DNA from: Clostridia bacterium
GTDB taxonomy: Bacteria > Bacillota > Clostridia > Oscillospirales > CAG-272
DNA: 20,180 bases
Direction of reading: 5' to 3'
Assembly: GCA_017629395.1 (NCBI GenBank)
Contig: JAGBXH010000159.1
Location: 1-20,180, forward strand
The notes below the pieces were generated by a model. The model saw nothing but the letters and a program-made list of their open reading frames with translations, did no database searches and was not told where the DNA came from. This document shows, piece by piece, positions 7,638 to 13,451 of the stretch; positions within the stretch are counted from its first letter, which is position 1, and every line of letters begins with the position of its first letter. A program made the position numbers and the translations under genes.

Positions 7638-8785
7638 ACGCACCTGTCTATCTCGATCATGCTGCAACCTCATGGCCCAAGCCCCCTGCCGTGCACCGTG
7701 CGGTATACGACTGCATGGCGCGCGCGGGAGGCAACCCGGGGCACGGCGCTCACGCGCTTTCCGACGCAGCCGCGCAGATCGTATACGATTGCCGCTGTGC
7801 GCTTGCCAAGGAGTTTGGTGCAAGCGGCCCCGAGCGCGTGATCTTTACCGCGGGCGCAACTCACGCGCTTAATCTTGCCCTGCATGGGGCTTTGCAAAAG
7901 GGCGACCACGTGTTGTGCTCGGACATGGAGCACAACGCGGTGTATCGCCCCTTATGCGAGCTGCAGCGGCGCGGTGTCATCACCTTTGATACCTTTCTCT
8001 CCCCCGCATCCGATCCGCGCATCGGTACGGCACGCATCGTCACAGACGCGGCAGCAAAGAAAAAGCAGAACACACGCATGCTGGTGTGCTCGCACATGTC
8101 CAATATCGTGTCATCGGTCATGCCGCTTGCCGCACTCGGCGCATTCTGCCGACGGCACGGCATGCTGTTTTGTGTGGATGCCGCGCAATCCGCAGGGCAT
8201 TTGCCCATTGATATGCAGCAGATGCAGATCGACCTGCTTTGCATTCCCGGGCATAAAGGACTTTACGGTCTACAGGGCTGCGGTGCGCTGATTTTGGGCG
8301 ATGGCGTGACGCTGACACCGCTTTTGCAGGGCGGCAACGGCGTTTTCTCACTTTCGGGAGAGATGCCGGAGCTGCCGCCCGAACGGTATGAGGCGGGCAC
8401 GCTGCCTACTCCTGCAATTGCAGGACTTTTGGCAGGACTTGGCAACGTACAAGCACGCGGTATCGGCACGATCATGGCGCAGGACAAACATCTTTATGAT
8501 CGCGCTCGCGCCATGCTTGCGGGATTTGCGGGCTTGCACGTGTGCGCACCGCATTGCCGAGGCCCCGTGCTGCTCTTTTATCACGATCGCATCCCCTCCG
8601 ACGCTTTGGGCGCGGAGCTTGATCGGCGCGGGATCTGCACGCGCGCGGGCTTTCATTGCACCGCGCTCGGGCACGGCACGCTGGGCACACCCGACACGGG
8701 TGCTGTGCGCGTAAGCTTTGGTATGGACACCACCCCTGCAGACCTTGACGCGCTGTACGGTGCAATGAAGGAAATTTTGCTGTAA
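7634..8785 (+). CDS. Class V aminotransferase, cysteine desulfurase / selenocysteine lyase-like
   Basis: PLP enzyme of 383 aa in the cysteine desulfurase family (the group often found next to DUF3343). It would release sulfur or selenium from cysteine or selenocysteine as an enzyme-bound persulfide. Seen: YLDHAATSWPKP at the N-terminus, FTAGATHALN (about 71-80), MEHNAVYRPL (98-107), VDAAQSAGHLPID with D182 and Q185 for PLP, the Schiff-base K208 in PGHKGLYG, EAGTLPTPAI (253-262) and the catalytic cysteine C342 in RAGFHCTALGH. All expected active-site residues are present. The start is GTG 7634, overlapping the upstream stop by GTGA, with GGAG 8 nt ahead. The gene ends before a long hairpin terminator. 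Confidence 0.9.
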   Translation: MNAPVYLDHAATSWPKPPAVHRAVYDCMARAGGNPGHGAHALSDAAAQIVYDCRCALAKEFGASGPERVIFTAGATHALNLALHGALQKGDHVLCSDMEHNAVYRPLCELQRRGVITFDTFLSPASDPRIGTARIVTDAAAKKKQNTRMLVCSHMSNIVSSVMPLAALGAFCRRHGMLFCVDAAQSAGHLPIDMQQMQIDLLCIPGHKGLYGLQGCGALILGDGVTLTPLLQGGNGVFSLSGEMPELPPERYEAGTLPTPAIAGLLAGLGNVQARGIGTIMAQDKHLYDRARAMLAGFAGLHVCAPHCRGPVLLFYHDRIPSDALGAELDRRGICTRAGFHCTALGHGTLGTPDTGAVRVSFGMDTTPADLDALYGAMKEILL

Positions 8786-8788
8786 AAT

Positions 8789-8872
8789 AAAGCGATATCG
8801 CAAACCGGGCACGCGCGACAACGAAGTTTTTTCCGACGTTGTCGATGCGTGCCCGGTTTGCGATGCCGCTTT
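8789..8872. terminator. Long bidirectional hairpin terminator
   Basis: The left arm 8789-8823 (AAAGCGATATCGCAAACCGG...) pairs with the right arm 8837-8872, with only a few mismatches over 35 bp and a 13-nt loop. Both ends are AAAG/CTTTT rich, so it can act for the plus-strand aminotransferase gene and the minus-strand lipoprotein gene that converge here. The stem is much longer than a usual terminator. Confidence 0.85.
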
Positions 8873-8886
8873 TGTGTATATCAATT

Positions 8887-9735
8887 TTACTCTCTTGCAG
8901 GCAGGAGCTCTCCGTCAGAGCAGATAATTCCGGTACCCTGCAAGGATCTCAGCTCGCAGCTGACCTGCGCCCATTGTACTTTTGTTCCCGCAAAGGTGAT
9001 CTCCTTGAAAAAAGAGCTTGGCATGCGAACGGTATGCACCGTTGCAGGAAGGATCAGCTGATCCATGTATGCTGTATAGTGCCAATTTCCGTCATAAGTA
9101 CCGTCCGCAAGATTCTCGCTTTGTACCTTGAGCACCTTGCAGTCCGCTTGGTATCTCGCCTTTTCGTCAAAGCCCGCGTAGGTCGTCAGACAACGCGAAA
9201 TCATTTCCATGCTATCCTCGGTCACATTGCTGTCCAATACGTAGATATCCGCGTACTCCACGATCGGAAAGACTTCGAGAAGCTCAAGCTTGCTCTGCTC
9301 TTCAAGCCCGGTAATGCTGAACTTCAGATAATGCGAGGTCATTTTTACGTAATCAAACTCTTTTATGCCGTTTTCCTTGATGGTGGAGCAAAGTGCCTCA
9401 AAATCCTCCGCCAACATCCAATGCGGCACGTTTCTGTAGGGCGTATCATACAACATTACCTCAACCCCCACAACCGTATCACCATCGGGGGATTTTTCGG
9501 GAATCTCCACCGTATAGGATTGCATGATATCGGGGCGCGTCAGAATATCCGATACGTAGCAGGTACCGTCACCGTTCGAGGTATAGATCAGCTCATAGGG
9601 GCTTTTGCCCAAAAGATCCTCGGTCTGATCGACCAGATCGTCAACCAATTCCCCGAACGAGTCACAGCCGTAAAAGCTGCTGCAAAGAAGTATCAAAGCC
9701 AGCAAAAATCCAAACACAGATATACGTTTCTTCAT
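8887..9735 (-). CDS. Putative lipoprotein of unknown function
   Basis: A 282-aa protein that I cannot place in a family. It begins with MKKR and a hydrophobic stretch (about 5-20) ending in SSFYGC, a lipobox-like motif with C24 as possible lipidation site. The -3 residue is F and not the usual L/V/I, so lipidation is likely but not certain. The rest (D/E-rich, with YELIYTSNGDGTCYVSDI near 50 and a late segment QLILPATVHTVRMPSSFF) looks like an extracytoplasmic beta-rich domain. The start ATG at 9733-9735 follows GGGAGG by 7 nt; a TTG 15 nt upstream in frame is part of that ribosome-binding site. A good promoter lies just upstream and the long bidirectional hairpin is downstream, so it is probably monocistronic. 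Confidence 0.8.
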   Translation of the reverse strand: MKKRISVFGFLLALILLCSSFYGCDSFGELVDDLVDQTEDLLGKSPYELIYTSNGDGTCYVSDILTRPDIMQSYTVEIPEKSPDGDTVVGVEVMLYDTPYRNVPHWMLAEDFEALCSTIKENGIKEFDYVKMTSHYLKFSITGLEEQSKLELLEVFPIVEYADIYVLDSNVTEDSMEMISRCLTTYAGFDEKARYQADCKVLKVQSENLADGTYDGNWHYTAYMDQLILPATVHTVRMPSSFFKEITFAGTKVQWAQVSCELRSLQGTGIICSDGELLPARE

Positions 9736-9767
9736 ATCAATTCCTCCCAAACAGTTTATATGGTTAT

Positions 9768-9796
9768 ATCATAGCACAAATCGATTTCCTTGTAAA
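9768..9796 (-). promoter_or_regulatory. Sigma-A type promoter for the lipoprotein gene
   Basis: On the minus strand TTTACA (9791-9796), a 17-nt spacer and TATGAT (9768-9773) with a TGC extension before the -10. It lies 33 nt upstream of the start codon. Confidence 0.75.
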
Positions 9797-9811
9797 GACC
9801 TTCACGAAAAA

Positions 9812-10282
9812 TTACAGCATATGCTTTTCTTTCAAAAACGCGTCAAGCACTTCGGCTGCAAGTGCAACCAGATTGGGGCACGGACGCTTACTGTAATATT
9901 CCGCAGATCTCTGCTCGGGGTCACCGCCCGTCGTGGTTTCCACCCCTGCAAGCAGCTCACGGCAAACGATCGAACCACCCGATTGAGCCTTGAAGCGCTC
10001 AGCCAATTCGCGGATATCGGCATACACGCGCTTTTTGCTTTCCATATCTCCGGGCTCACTATAGCCAAGAACCAAATCGTACACCATAAACATGCCGCTC
10101 ACCGCACCGCAGACCTCTCTCATTCTGCCCATGCCACCGCCAAAGCCGCTTGCCAGCCTTGCAGCCGTGGTTGTATCAAGTCCCGTAACGTCCTCAAACG
10201 CCAGCACCACCGCCTGCGCGCAGGTGTAGCCTTGTAAAAACAAATTTCTTGCTCTCTCGCCTCTCGTATTTGATTGATCCAT
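9812..10282 (-). CDS. C_GCAxxG_C_C family protein (putative redox/metal protein)
   Basis: A 156-aa member of the C_GCAxxG_C_C family, named for its conserved cysteines. Here they are C21 (GYTCAQAV), C58 in the CGAVSG core (58-63), C107 (VCREL) and C135 (PCPNLV). The glycine-rich ASGFGGGMGRMREVCGAVSG segment is diagnostic. The function is unknown; the cysteine pattern suggests metal or redox chemistry in the cytosol, and members often occur in anaerobes. The start at 10282 follows an AAAGGCGGT-like site by about 8 nt. It has its own consensus promoter, and the next gene downstream has another, so it is likely expressed alone. Confidence 0.88.
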   Translation of the reverse strand: MDQSNTRGERARNLFLQGYTCAQAVVLAFEDVTGLDTTTAARLASGFGGGMGRMREVCGAVSGMFMVYDLVLGYSEPGDMESKKRVYADIRELAERFKAQSGGSIVCRELLAGVETTTGGDPEQRSAEYYSKRPCPNLVALAAEVLDAFLKEKHML

Positions 10283-10305
10283 ATGCCCACCGCCTTTCTC
10301 ATGTG

Positions 10306-10334
10306 ATTATAGCACACGTGCGGGAATTTGTCAA
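10306..10334 (-). promoter_or_regulatory. Consensus promoter for the C_GCAxxG gene
   Basis: On the minus strand TTGACA (10329-10334), a 17-nt spacer and TATAAT (10306-10311) preceded by TGC. Both hexamers are perfect matches to the sigma-A consensus, which predicts strong vegetative expression. The -10 ends 23 nt before the start codon. Confidence 0.88.
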
Positions 10335-10361
10335 TCAAGCGTCGGTGCAGCAGCGAAATTT

Positions 10362-10390
10362 TTGACAAAATCCGCACAAAAGCATACGAT
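10362..10390 (+). promoter_or_regulatory. Possible upstream second promoter of tRNA-Leu
   Basis: TTGACA (10362-10367), 17-nt spacer, TACGAT (10385-10390). The -35 is perfect and the -10 matches 4 of 6. It points toward tRNA-Leu, about 95 nt before the main promoter, and is followed by an A/T-rich stretch (10391-10458) that could act as an UP element for the main promoter. Confidence 0.35.
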
Positions 10391-10458
10391 TTTGATTGAT
10401 TTTTAGCAGGATTTGGGTGAATTTTTTCAGCAAATTTATTATTTTTTCAAAAAAGTCC

Positions 10459-10487
10459 TTGACAGAACGGCAACGGTTTGCTATAAT
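10459..10487 (+). promoter_or_regulatory. Consensus promoter of tRNA-Leu
   Basis: TTGACA (10459-10464), exactly 17 nt, TATAAT (10482-10487) with a TGC extension. It lies 15 nt before the tRNA 5' end, as expected for a strong stable-RNA promoter. Confidence 0.92.
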
Positions 10488-10502
10488 ATACTGGTCGATG
10501 AC

Positions 10503-10589
10503 GCCGGTGTGACGGAATCGGCAGACGTACCAGACTCAAAATCTGGCGATGGCAACATCGTGTGGGTTCAAGTCCCACCACCGGCACCA
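10503..10589 (+). tRNA. tRNA-Leu (anticodon CAA)
   Basis: A complete 87-nt class II tRNA with encoded CCA. The acceptor stem is GCCGGTG (10503-10509) pairing with CACCGGC (10579-10585), with discriminator A10586 and CCA 10587-10589. The anticodon stem is CCAGA/TCTGG around the loop CTCAAAA, giving anticodon CAA at 10537-10539, which reads UUG leucine codons. The variable arm is long (the GATG/CATC helix), as in leucine tRNAs. The T stem GTGGG/CCCAC closes the loop TTCAAGT. It is transcribed from a perfect promoter and followed directly by a perfect terminator, so it is a single-gene unit. Confidence 0.97.
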
Positions 10590-10628
10590 AAAATAAGCGA
10601 GCAGGCTTTAGCCTGCTCGCTTATTTTT
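10589..10628 (+). terminator. Rho-independent terminator of tRNA-Leu
   Basis: A perfect 18-bp hairpin with loop TTTA: left arm 10589-10606 (AAAAATAAGCGAGCAGGC), right arm 10611-10628 ending in TTATTTTT. It starts at the last base of the tRNA CCA. Confidence 0.92.
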
Positions 10629-10737
10629 GCTTTCTCCGTTTTGCGACGTCGAACCCCGTCGCAGTGCGACATAGGCGCAATGCGGCATATTTGCGCAGGC
10701 TGTCTTGCCCATTTATTCTGACTTTTGGCGCAAATAA

Positions 10738-10765
10738 GGGTTCGTAAGTCCCACCACCGGCACCA
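10738..10765 (+). repeat. tRNA-Leu 3'-end copy 2
   Basis: AAGTCCCACCACCGGCACCA (10746-10765) is identical to the last 20 bases of tRNA-Leu. The preceding GGGTTC also matches, apart from two extra bases (GT) between the two parts. No tRNA body precedes it. A perfect terminator follows immediately, as it does after the real tRNA. Confidence 0.9.
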
Positions 10766-10803
10766 CAAAAGAGCGGATAGGCAAAAGCCTATCCGCTCTT
10801 TTG
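10766..10803 (+). terminator. Second tRNA-tail terminator
   Basis: A perfect 17-bp hairpin: CAAAAGAGCGGATAGGC (10766-10782), loop AAAA, right arm 10787-10803 ending in CTCTTTTG. It stands directly after the second tRNA 3'-end copy. Its stem sequence differs from the first terminator while the layout is the same. Confidence 0.85.
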
Positions 10804-10817
10804 TTGACGGTATTAAC

Positions 10818-10950
10818 GTGGGACTTGAAGGGGGCGCGGCAATGAATGACATGCCGGTGGCATGTCAGAACCGCGCCTGACCGAGGCACGTAGCAAAAGT
10901 CCGCATCAAAAAGCGGCTTTTGCGTCGTCGTGCCGAGACTCAAGTCCCAC
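10818..10950 (+). ncRNA. Candidate structured element bounded by tRNA T-arm inverted repeats
   Basis: GTGGGACTTGA (10818-10828) is the exact reverse complement of TCAAGTCCCAC (10940-10950); both are T-arm sequence of tRNA-Leu in opposite orientation. Inside are two independent hairpins. The first is GGCGCGG/CCGCGCC (10833-10839 with 10871-10877) enclosing GACATGCC-GGT-GGCATGTC (10848-10866). The second is GGCACG/CGTGCC (10885-10890 with 10929-10934) enclosing GCAAAAG/CTTTTGC and CCGC/GCGG. Together they would form a three-way-junction RNA or a folded single-stranded DNA. Whether it is transcribed is unknown; the terminator at 10766-10803 lies upstream and I see no promoter of its own. Confidence 0.45.
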
Positions 10951-10958
10951 CACCGGCA
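10941..10958 (+). repeat. tRNA-Leu 3'-end copy 3 (truncated)
   Basis: CAAGTCCCACCACCGGCA is identical to 18 bases of the tRNA-Leu 3' end but lacks the final CCA. It is not followed by a terminator. Its first bases form the right side of the 11-bp inverted repeat. Confidence 0.88.
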
Positions 10959-10982
10959 AGAACATATTTTCCTATTGCATGC

Positions 10983-11008
10983 GGACAGTCGTGGACGCCT
11001 GTCCCTAC
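10983..11008 (-). repeat. Short GTAGGG stem-loop element (copy B)
   Basis: On the minus strand GTAGGGACAG is followed by a spacer and CTGTCC; the stem GGACAG/CTGTCC (10983-10988 with 10999-11004) is perfect. It has the same plan as the element at 1459-1484 (GTAGGG leading into a variable stem). It lies 24 nt downstream of the permease stop and reads in the same direction. Confidence 0.45.
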
Positions 11009-11031
11009 AAAAAATCGCCCTTTCTATGACC

Positions 11032-11655
11032 TCAAATCTCCCTCTTCTGAAAGAACACAACCGAGAGATACCACGACAGTGCGTAGATACCCACGACAAT
11101 CAGCAAAAGCACGGGCAGGACGCTGTCAAGCGCCATGTGCTGCGGTATTTCTTTGCCGAGCACTACGGACGCGCCTCCGCCCAAGCCGCATACAACACCG
11201 ACCATAACGTAATAGGTGATTCTTCCCTTCTCTACGCCCAGCTTGAAAATAAAGGGCAGGCTGACCGACGAGGAAAACAGCGACAGAATCGCTATAAGCA
11301 TCAGCGTTATCAGATATTCACGCAGCATAAAGCTACCGCTCATACGCATTTTCACCGCCAGCACGGCTGCAATCACAAGCAGCATCAAAATCTGTCCTAT
11401 CAGTCCGATCAGATACTTACTGCTGACGATTTGCGTTTTGGTATAGGGCATGGTCATGCTGTATTGCAGCCACCTGCTGCGCTCATCGTATGCAAGCAGC
11501 GTGGTGGGGATCAGCCCGCATATCATGCCGGGATAGAACAGGATAAACAGACTATCGTTAAAAAATGCAAGAATCAAAAACAGGACGGATACCACCAACG
11601 TCATTCTGCAGTACTTGATCGTCATATAAAAATCCTTGAGTAACAGCCCTTTCAT
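11032..11655 (-). CDS. ABC-2 type transporter permease
   Basis: A 207-aa membrane protein with about six hydrophobic helices (near 18-36, 38-56, 85-103, 110-130, 143-165 and 178-200). It fits the ABC2_membrane_5 type of permease: a short start MKGLLLKDFYM, and between helices 2 and 3 the conserved cytoplasmic segment DERSRWLQYSMTMPYTKTQIVSSKYL. It would pair with the ATPase encoded immediately upstream, whose stop overlaps this ATG (ATGA). Such GntR/YtrA-controlled exporters often respond to cell-envelope stress or peptide antibiotics, but the substrate is not determinable here. Confidence 0.9.
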   Translation of the reverse strand: MKGLLLKDFYMTIKYCRMTLVVSVLFLILAFFNDSLFILFYPGMICGLIPTTLLAYDERSRWLQYSMTMPYTKTQIVSSKYLIGLIGQILMLLVIAAVLAVKMRMSGSFMLREYLITLMLIAILSLFSSSVSLPFIFKLGVEKGRITYYVMVGVVCGLGGGASVVLGKEIPQHMALDSVLPVLLLIVVGIYALSWYLSVVFFQKREI

Positions 11656-12497
11656 GCTCTCGCCTCCTTTATCATGGTCACGAACAGCTCCTCTATCGTG
11701 ATCGGTCCGCGCGCAAGCGCTTGCGGTACGTCCTCTCTTTTCATGACCAGCTCAACGCCGTAGGGCGTTTCTCTTTTATGCAAAATCGCCCCTGCGGGAA
11801 GCGTTGCAAGCTGCTCCCTTGTGCAGCGCACGCTGCAGTACATATCCAACAAAGCATCCTTTTCTTGGCAAAGCAACAGCTTGCCACGGTGCAGAAACGC
11901 CACGTAATCACAAAGACGCTCCAGGTCGCTGACGATGTGCGAGGAAATGAGAATGGAATGCTCCTCGTCCCTTGTAAACTCGTAAAACATTTCCACCACC
12001 TCATCGCGCACCACGGGGTCAAGACCGCCCGTTGGCTCGTCCAACACAAGCAGCTTGGCACCGTGCGACATGGCAACGGCAATGCCCAGCTTCATCTTCA
12101 TACCGCGCGAAAACTCCTTAAACGGCTTTTTTTCGGGCAAGGAAAGCCGCAAAAGCAGCTCGTTGTATTTTGCCATATCCCAATTTTTATAAGTGTTTTG
12201 CATGACCTTGCCAACCTGACGTGCGTTTAAGCATTCGGGAATGCCCACCTCGTCCAGCACCACGCCCACGTCTTCCTTAATGTCGCGTGCATGCTTATGA
12301 TGATCCATACCAAGCACCGAAATATAGCCGTCGTCAAGCTGCAGCATATCCAGAATGAGCTTGATCGTGGTTGACTTTCCAGCACCGTTTTGCCCGATCA
12401 AACCGATGATGCAGCCGCCGGGCAGCGTCAGATCAATGCCTTCAAGGCAAAAATCGGGGTATTTTTTGGTGACGTTTCTCAGCTCCAATGCGTTCAT
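11652..12497 (-). CDS. ABC transporter ATP-binding protein
   Basis: A 281-aa ATPase subunit of an ABC-2 exporter. Walker A GQNGAGKST (35-43), signature FSRGMKMKLG (129-138, a variant of LSGGQ with R for the second residue), Walker B LLVLDEP (149-155) and H-loop histidine H187 in SSH are visible. I start at the ATG 12495-12497 and not the earlier in-frame ATG at 12515, because GGAGG stands 7 nt before it and it overlaps the regulator's stop by ATGA. A C-terminal accessory part of about 80 residues follows the nucleotide-binding domain. It is co-transcribed between the GntR regulator and the permease. Confidence 0.94.
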   Translation of the reverse strand: MNALELRNVTKKYPDFCLEGIDLTLPGGCIIGLIGQNGAGKSTTIKLILDMLQLDDGYISVLGMDHHKHARDIKEDVGVVLDEVGIPECLNARQVGKVMQNTYKNWDMAKYNELLLRLSLPEKKPFKEFSRGMKMKLGIAVAMSHGAKLLVLDEPTGGLDPVVRDEVVEMFYEFTRDEEHSILISSHIVSDLERLCDYVAFLHRGKLLLCQEKDALLDMYCSVRCTREQLATLPAGAILHKRETPYGVELVMKREDVPQALARGPITIEELFVTMIKEARA

Positions 12498-12871
12498 TCT
12501 TTTTCCTCCATGCAAAACGTGATCATTTCAATAACGTCCTCCAAAGACAAATTGCAGGATACGGCAAGGCGCGCGATCTGCTCTGCGTGCTGCTCGATGC
12601 GGCGCAGATTTTCCTCGCGCAAAAGCTCCACGTTCTTGGGAGCAACGTAGCAACCCTTGGCAGGCAGCGTATAAATAAAGCCTTCCCTTTCCAGCTCCTC
12701 GTAGGCACGCTTGGTGGTGATAAAGCTGATGCGCAGATCCTTGGCAAGTCCGCGAATGGAGGGCAGCAGCTCGTGCTCTGCAAGCTCACCGCCGATGATC
12801 TGATTTTTGATCTGCGAGTAGATCTGGTTGTAGATCGGCTCTCCGCTCTTATTGTCAATGAGAATGTTCAC
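12494..12871 (-). CDS. GntR family transcriptional regulator (YtrA type)
   Basis: A 125-aa short GntR regulator with a winged-helix domain at about 10-75 (PIYNQIYSQIKNQIIGGELAEHELLPSIRGLAKDL..., then TKRAYEELEREGFIYTLPAKGCYVA) and a small helical C-terminal part of about 50 residues, the plan of the YtrA subfamily. These proteins usually repress their own operon with an ABC transporter. I start at GTG 12869-12871, which has AGAGGTG 5 nt upstream; the open frame extends further upstream across the promoter and is not coding there. Palindromes overlap the promoter, so autoregulation is likely. Confidence 0.9.
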   Translation of the reverse strand: MNILIDNKSGEPIYNQIYSQIKNQIIGGELAEHELLPSIRGLAKDLRISFITTKRAYEELEREGFIYTLPAKGCYVAPKNVELLREENLRRIEQHAEQIARLAVSCNLSLEDVIEMITFCMEEKE

Positions 12872-12891
12872 GTTGTCACCTCTGTTATTAC

Positions 12892-12931
12892 TGTATATGT
12901 ACATTATACACAGTTGACATGTCTTTGTCAA
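12892..12931. promoter_or_regulatory. Candidate operator palindromes over the GntR promoter
   Basis: Two dyads overlap the promoter. TGTATA-N7-TATACA (12892-12910) covers the -10 region. TTGACA-N6-TGTCAA (12914-12931) covers the -35. A strong promoter covered by symmetrical sites next to a repressor-type GntR gene argues for autorepression that is relieved by an inducer. Confidence 0.6.
12903..12931 (-). promoter_or_regulatory. Consensus promoter of the GntR-ABC operon
   Basis: On the minus strand TTGACA (12926-12931), a 17-nt spacer and TATAAT (12903-12908), a perfect sigma-A promoter 32 nt before the GTG start. Confidence 0.9.
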
Positions 12932-12959
12932 GTGGCTGTGGCAAATTTCCGATTCCAAA

Positions 12960-12968
12960 CATACCATA
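12960..12968 (+). promoter_or_regulatory. Possible mother-cell sigma -10 (CATACCATA) before the cortex-related genes
   Basis: CATACCATA fits the sigma-K -10 pattern (CATAnnnTA) and is one mismatch from the sigma-E -10. It lies 30 nt before the 146-residue gene. No clear -35 at proper spacing was found, so this is weak evidence only. Confidence 0.25.
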
Positions 12969-12998
12969 ATACAGAAAAGCTCTCCAGGAGGTAAACGT

Positions 12999-13439
12999 AT
13001 GGATAACAGCTCCCCCTCTCGCACCCCGTCGGGTGAAGGGTACTTGATCGTGCAGGTCAGCACGGCAGGCGGTGCGATCCCTTTGCCCGGTGCGATCGTA
13101 ACCGTGCGCGACTATGATCCCGAGAACATAGGCGACGTGGGCAACGTGATCTCGTCCATGGTCACCGACCGCAGCGGTAAAACGCCCCTTCTTTCTCTGC
13201 CCGCTCCTGCACGTGCGCTCTCTCAAGCCCCGGGCTCTCGTATTTTGCCCTACGCACTTTACAGCATAGACGTACAAACCGAACGCTACTATGAAACTTA
13301 CTACGCAAGCGTGCCTATTTTCGACGGGATCGTTGCCGTGCAGCCCGCCGTGCTGCAGGCTTTGCCGGATAACGAATATACCGACAACAAAGGACGCAAC
13401 GTGCAGATCTTTTACGAGTCGGTCAATCCCGATCTGTAA
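12999..13439 (+). CDS. Spore-associated Ig-like / carboxypeptidase-regulatory-like domain protein
   Basis: A 146-aa protein with no signal peptide. It opens with a polar stretch and then YLIVQVSTAGGAIPLPGAIVTVRDYD, the pattern of a small beta-sandwich (carboxypeptidase-regulatory-like) domain. A repeat-like VTDRSGKTPLLSLPAP and YALYSIDVQTERYYETYYASVPIFDGIVAVQPA continue the sheet. To my recollection, domains like this occur at the N-terminus of SleC-type cortex-lytic proteins. Here it is a separate gene 12 nt before a SpoIID-like/PG-binding gene, with its own strong AGGAGGT ribosome-binding site. A role in spore cortex or coat is inferred from context. Confidence 0.65.
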   Translation: MDNSSPSRTPSGEGYLIVQVSTAGGAIPLPGAIVTVRDYDPENIGDVGNVISSMVTDRSGKTPLLSLPAPARALSQAPGSRILPYALYSIDVQTERYYETYYASVPIFDGIVAVQPAVLQALPDNEYTDNKGRNVQIFYESVNPDL

Positions 13440-13451
13440 AGGAGGTTACTT

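Larger units (their letters stand above)
10629..11031. other. Gene-free stretch downstream of tRNA-Leu
   Basis: I see no convincing protein-coding gene here; open frames have no ribosome-binding sites and follow the repeats. The stretch holds a 9-bp inverted repeat TATTTGCGC/GCGCAAATA (10688-10696 and 10728-10736), two extra copies of the tRNA-Leu 3' end, a second perfect terminator, a structured element closed by an 11-bp inverted repeat, and a GTAGGG stem-loop. Each is listed separately. Confidence 0.75.

Noticed and set aside
10590..10960. CRISPR array
   Set aside because: The repeated unit is tRNA-tail sequence, only three copies exist at unequal spacing, and no cas genes are present.
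10413..11207. Open frames across tRNA-Leu and the downstream repeats (for example 10413-10721 and 10920-11207)
   Set aside because: They run through a tRNA, terminators and repeats, lack ribosome-binding sites and show no protein-like pattern.
12872..13063. N-terminal extension of the GntR regulator to 13063
   Set aside because: It would cross the consensus promoter and operator palindromes; GTG at 12871 has a ribosome-binding site and gives the usual family length.
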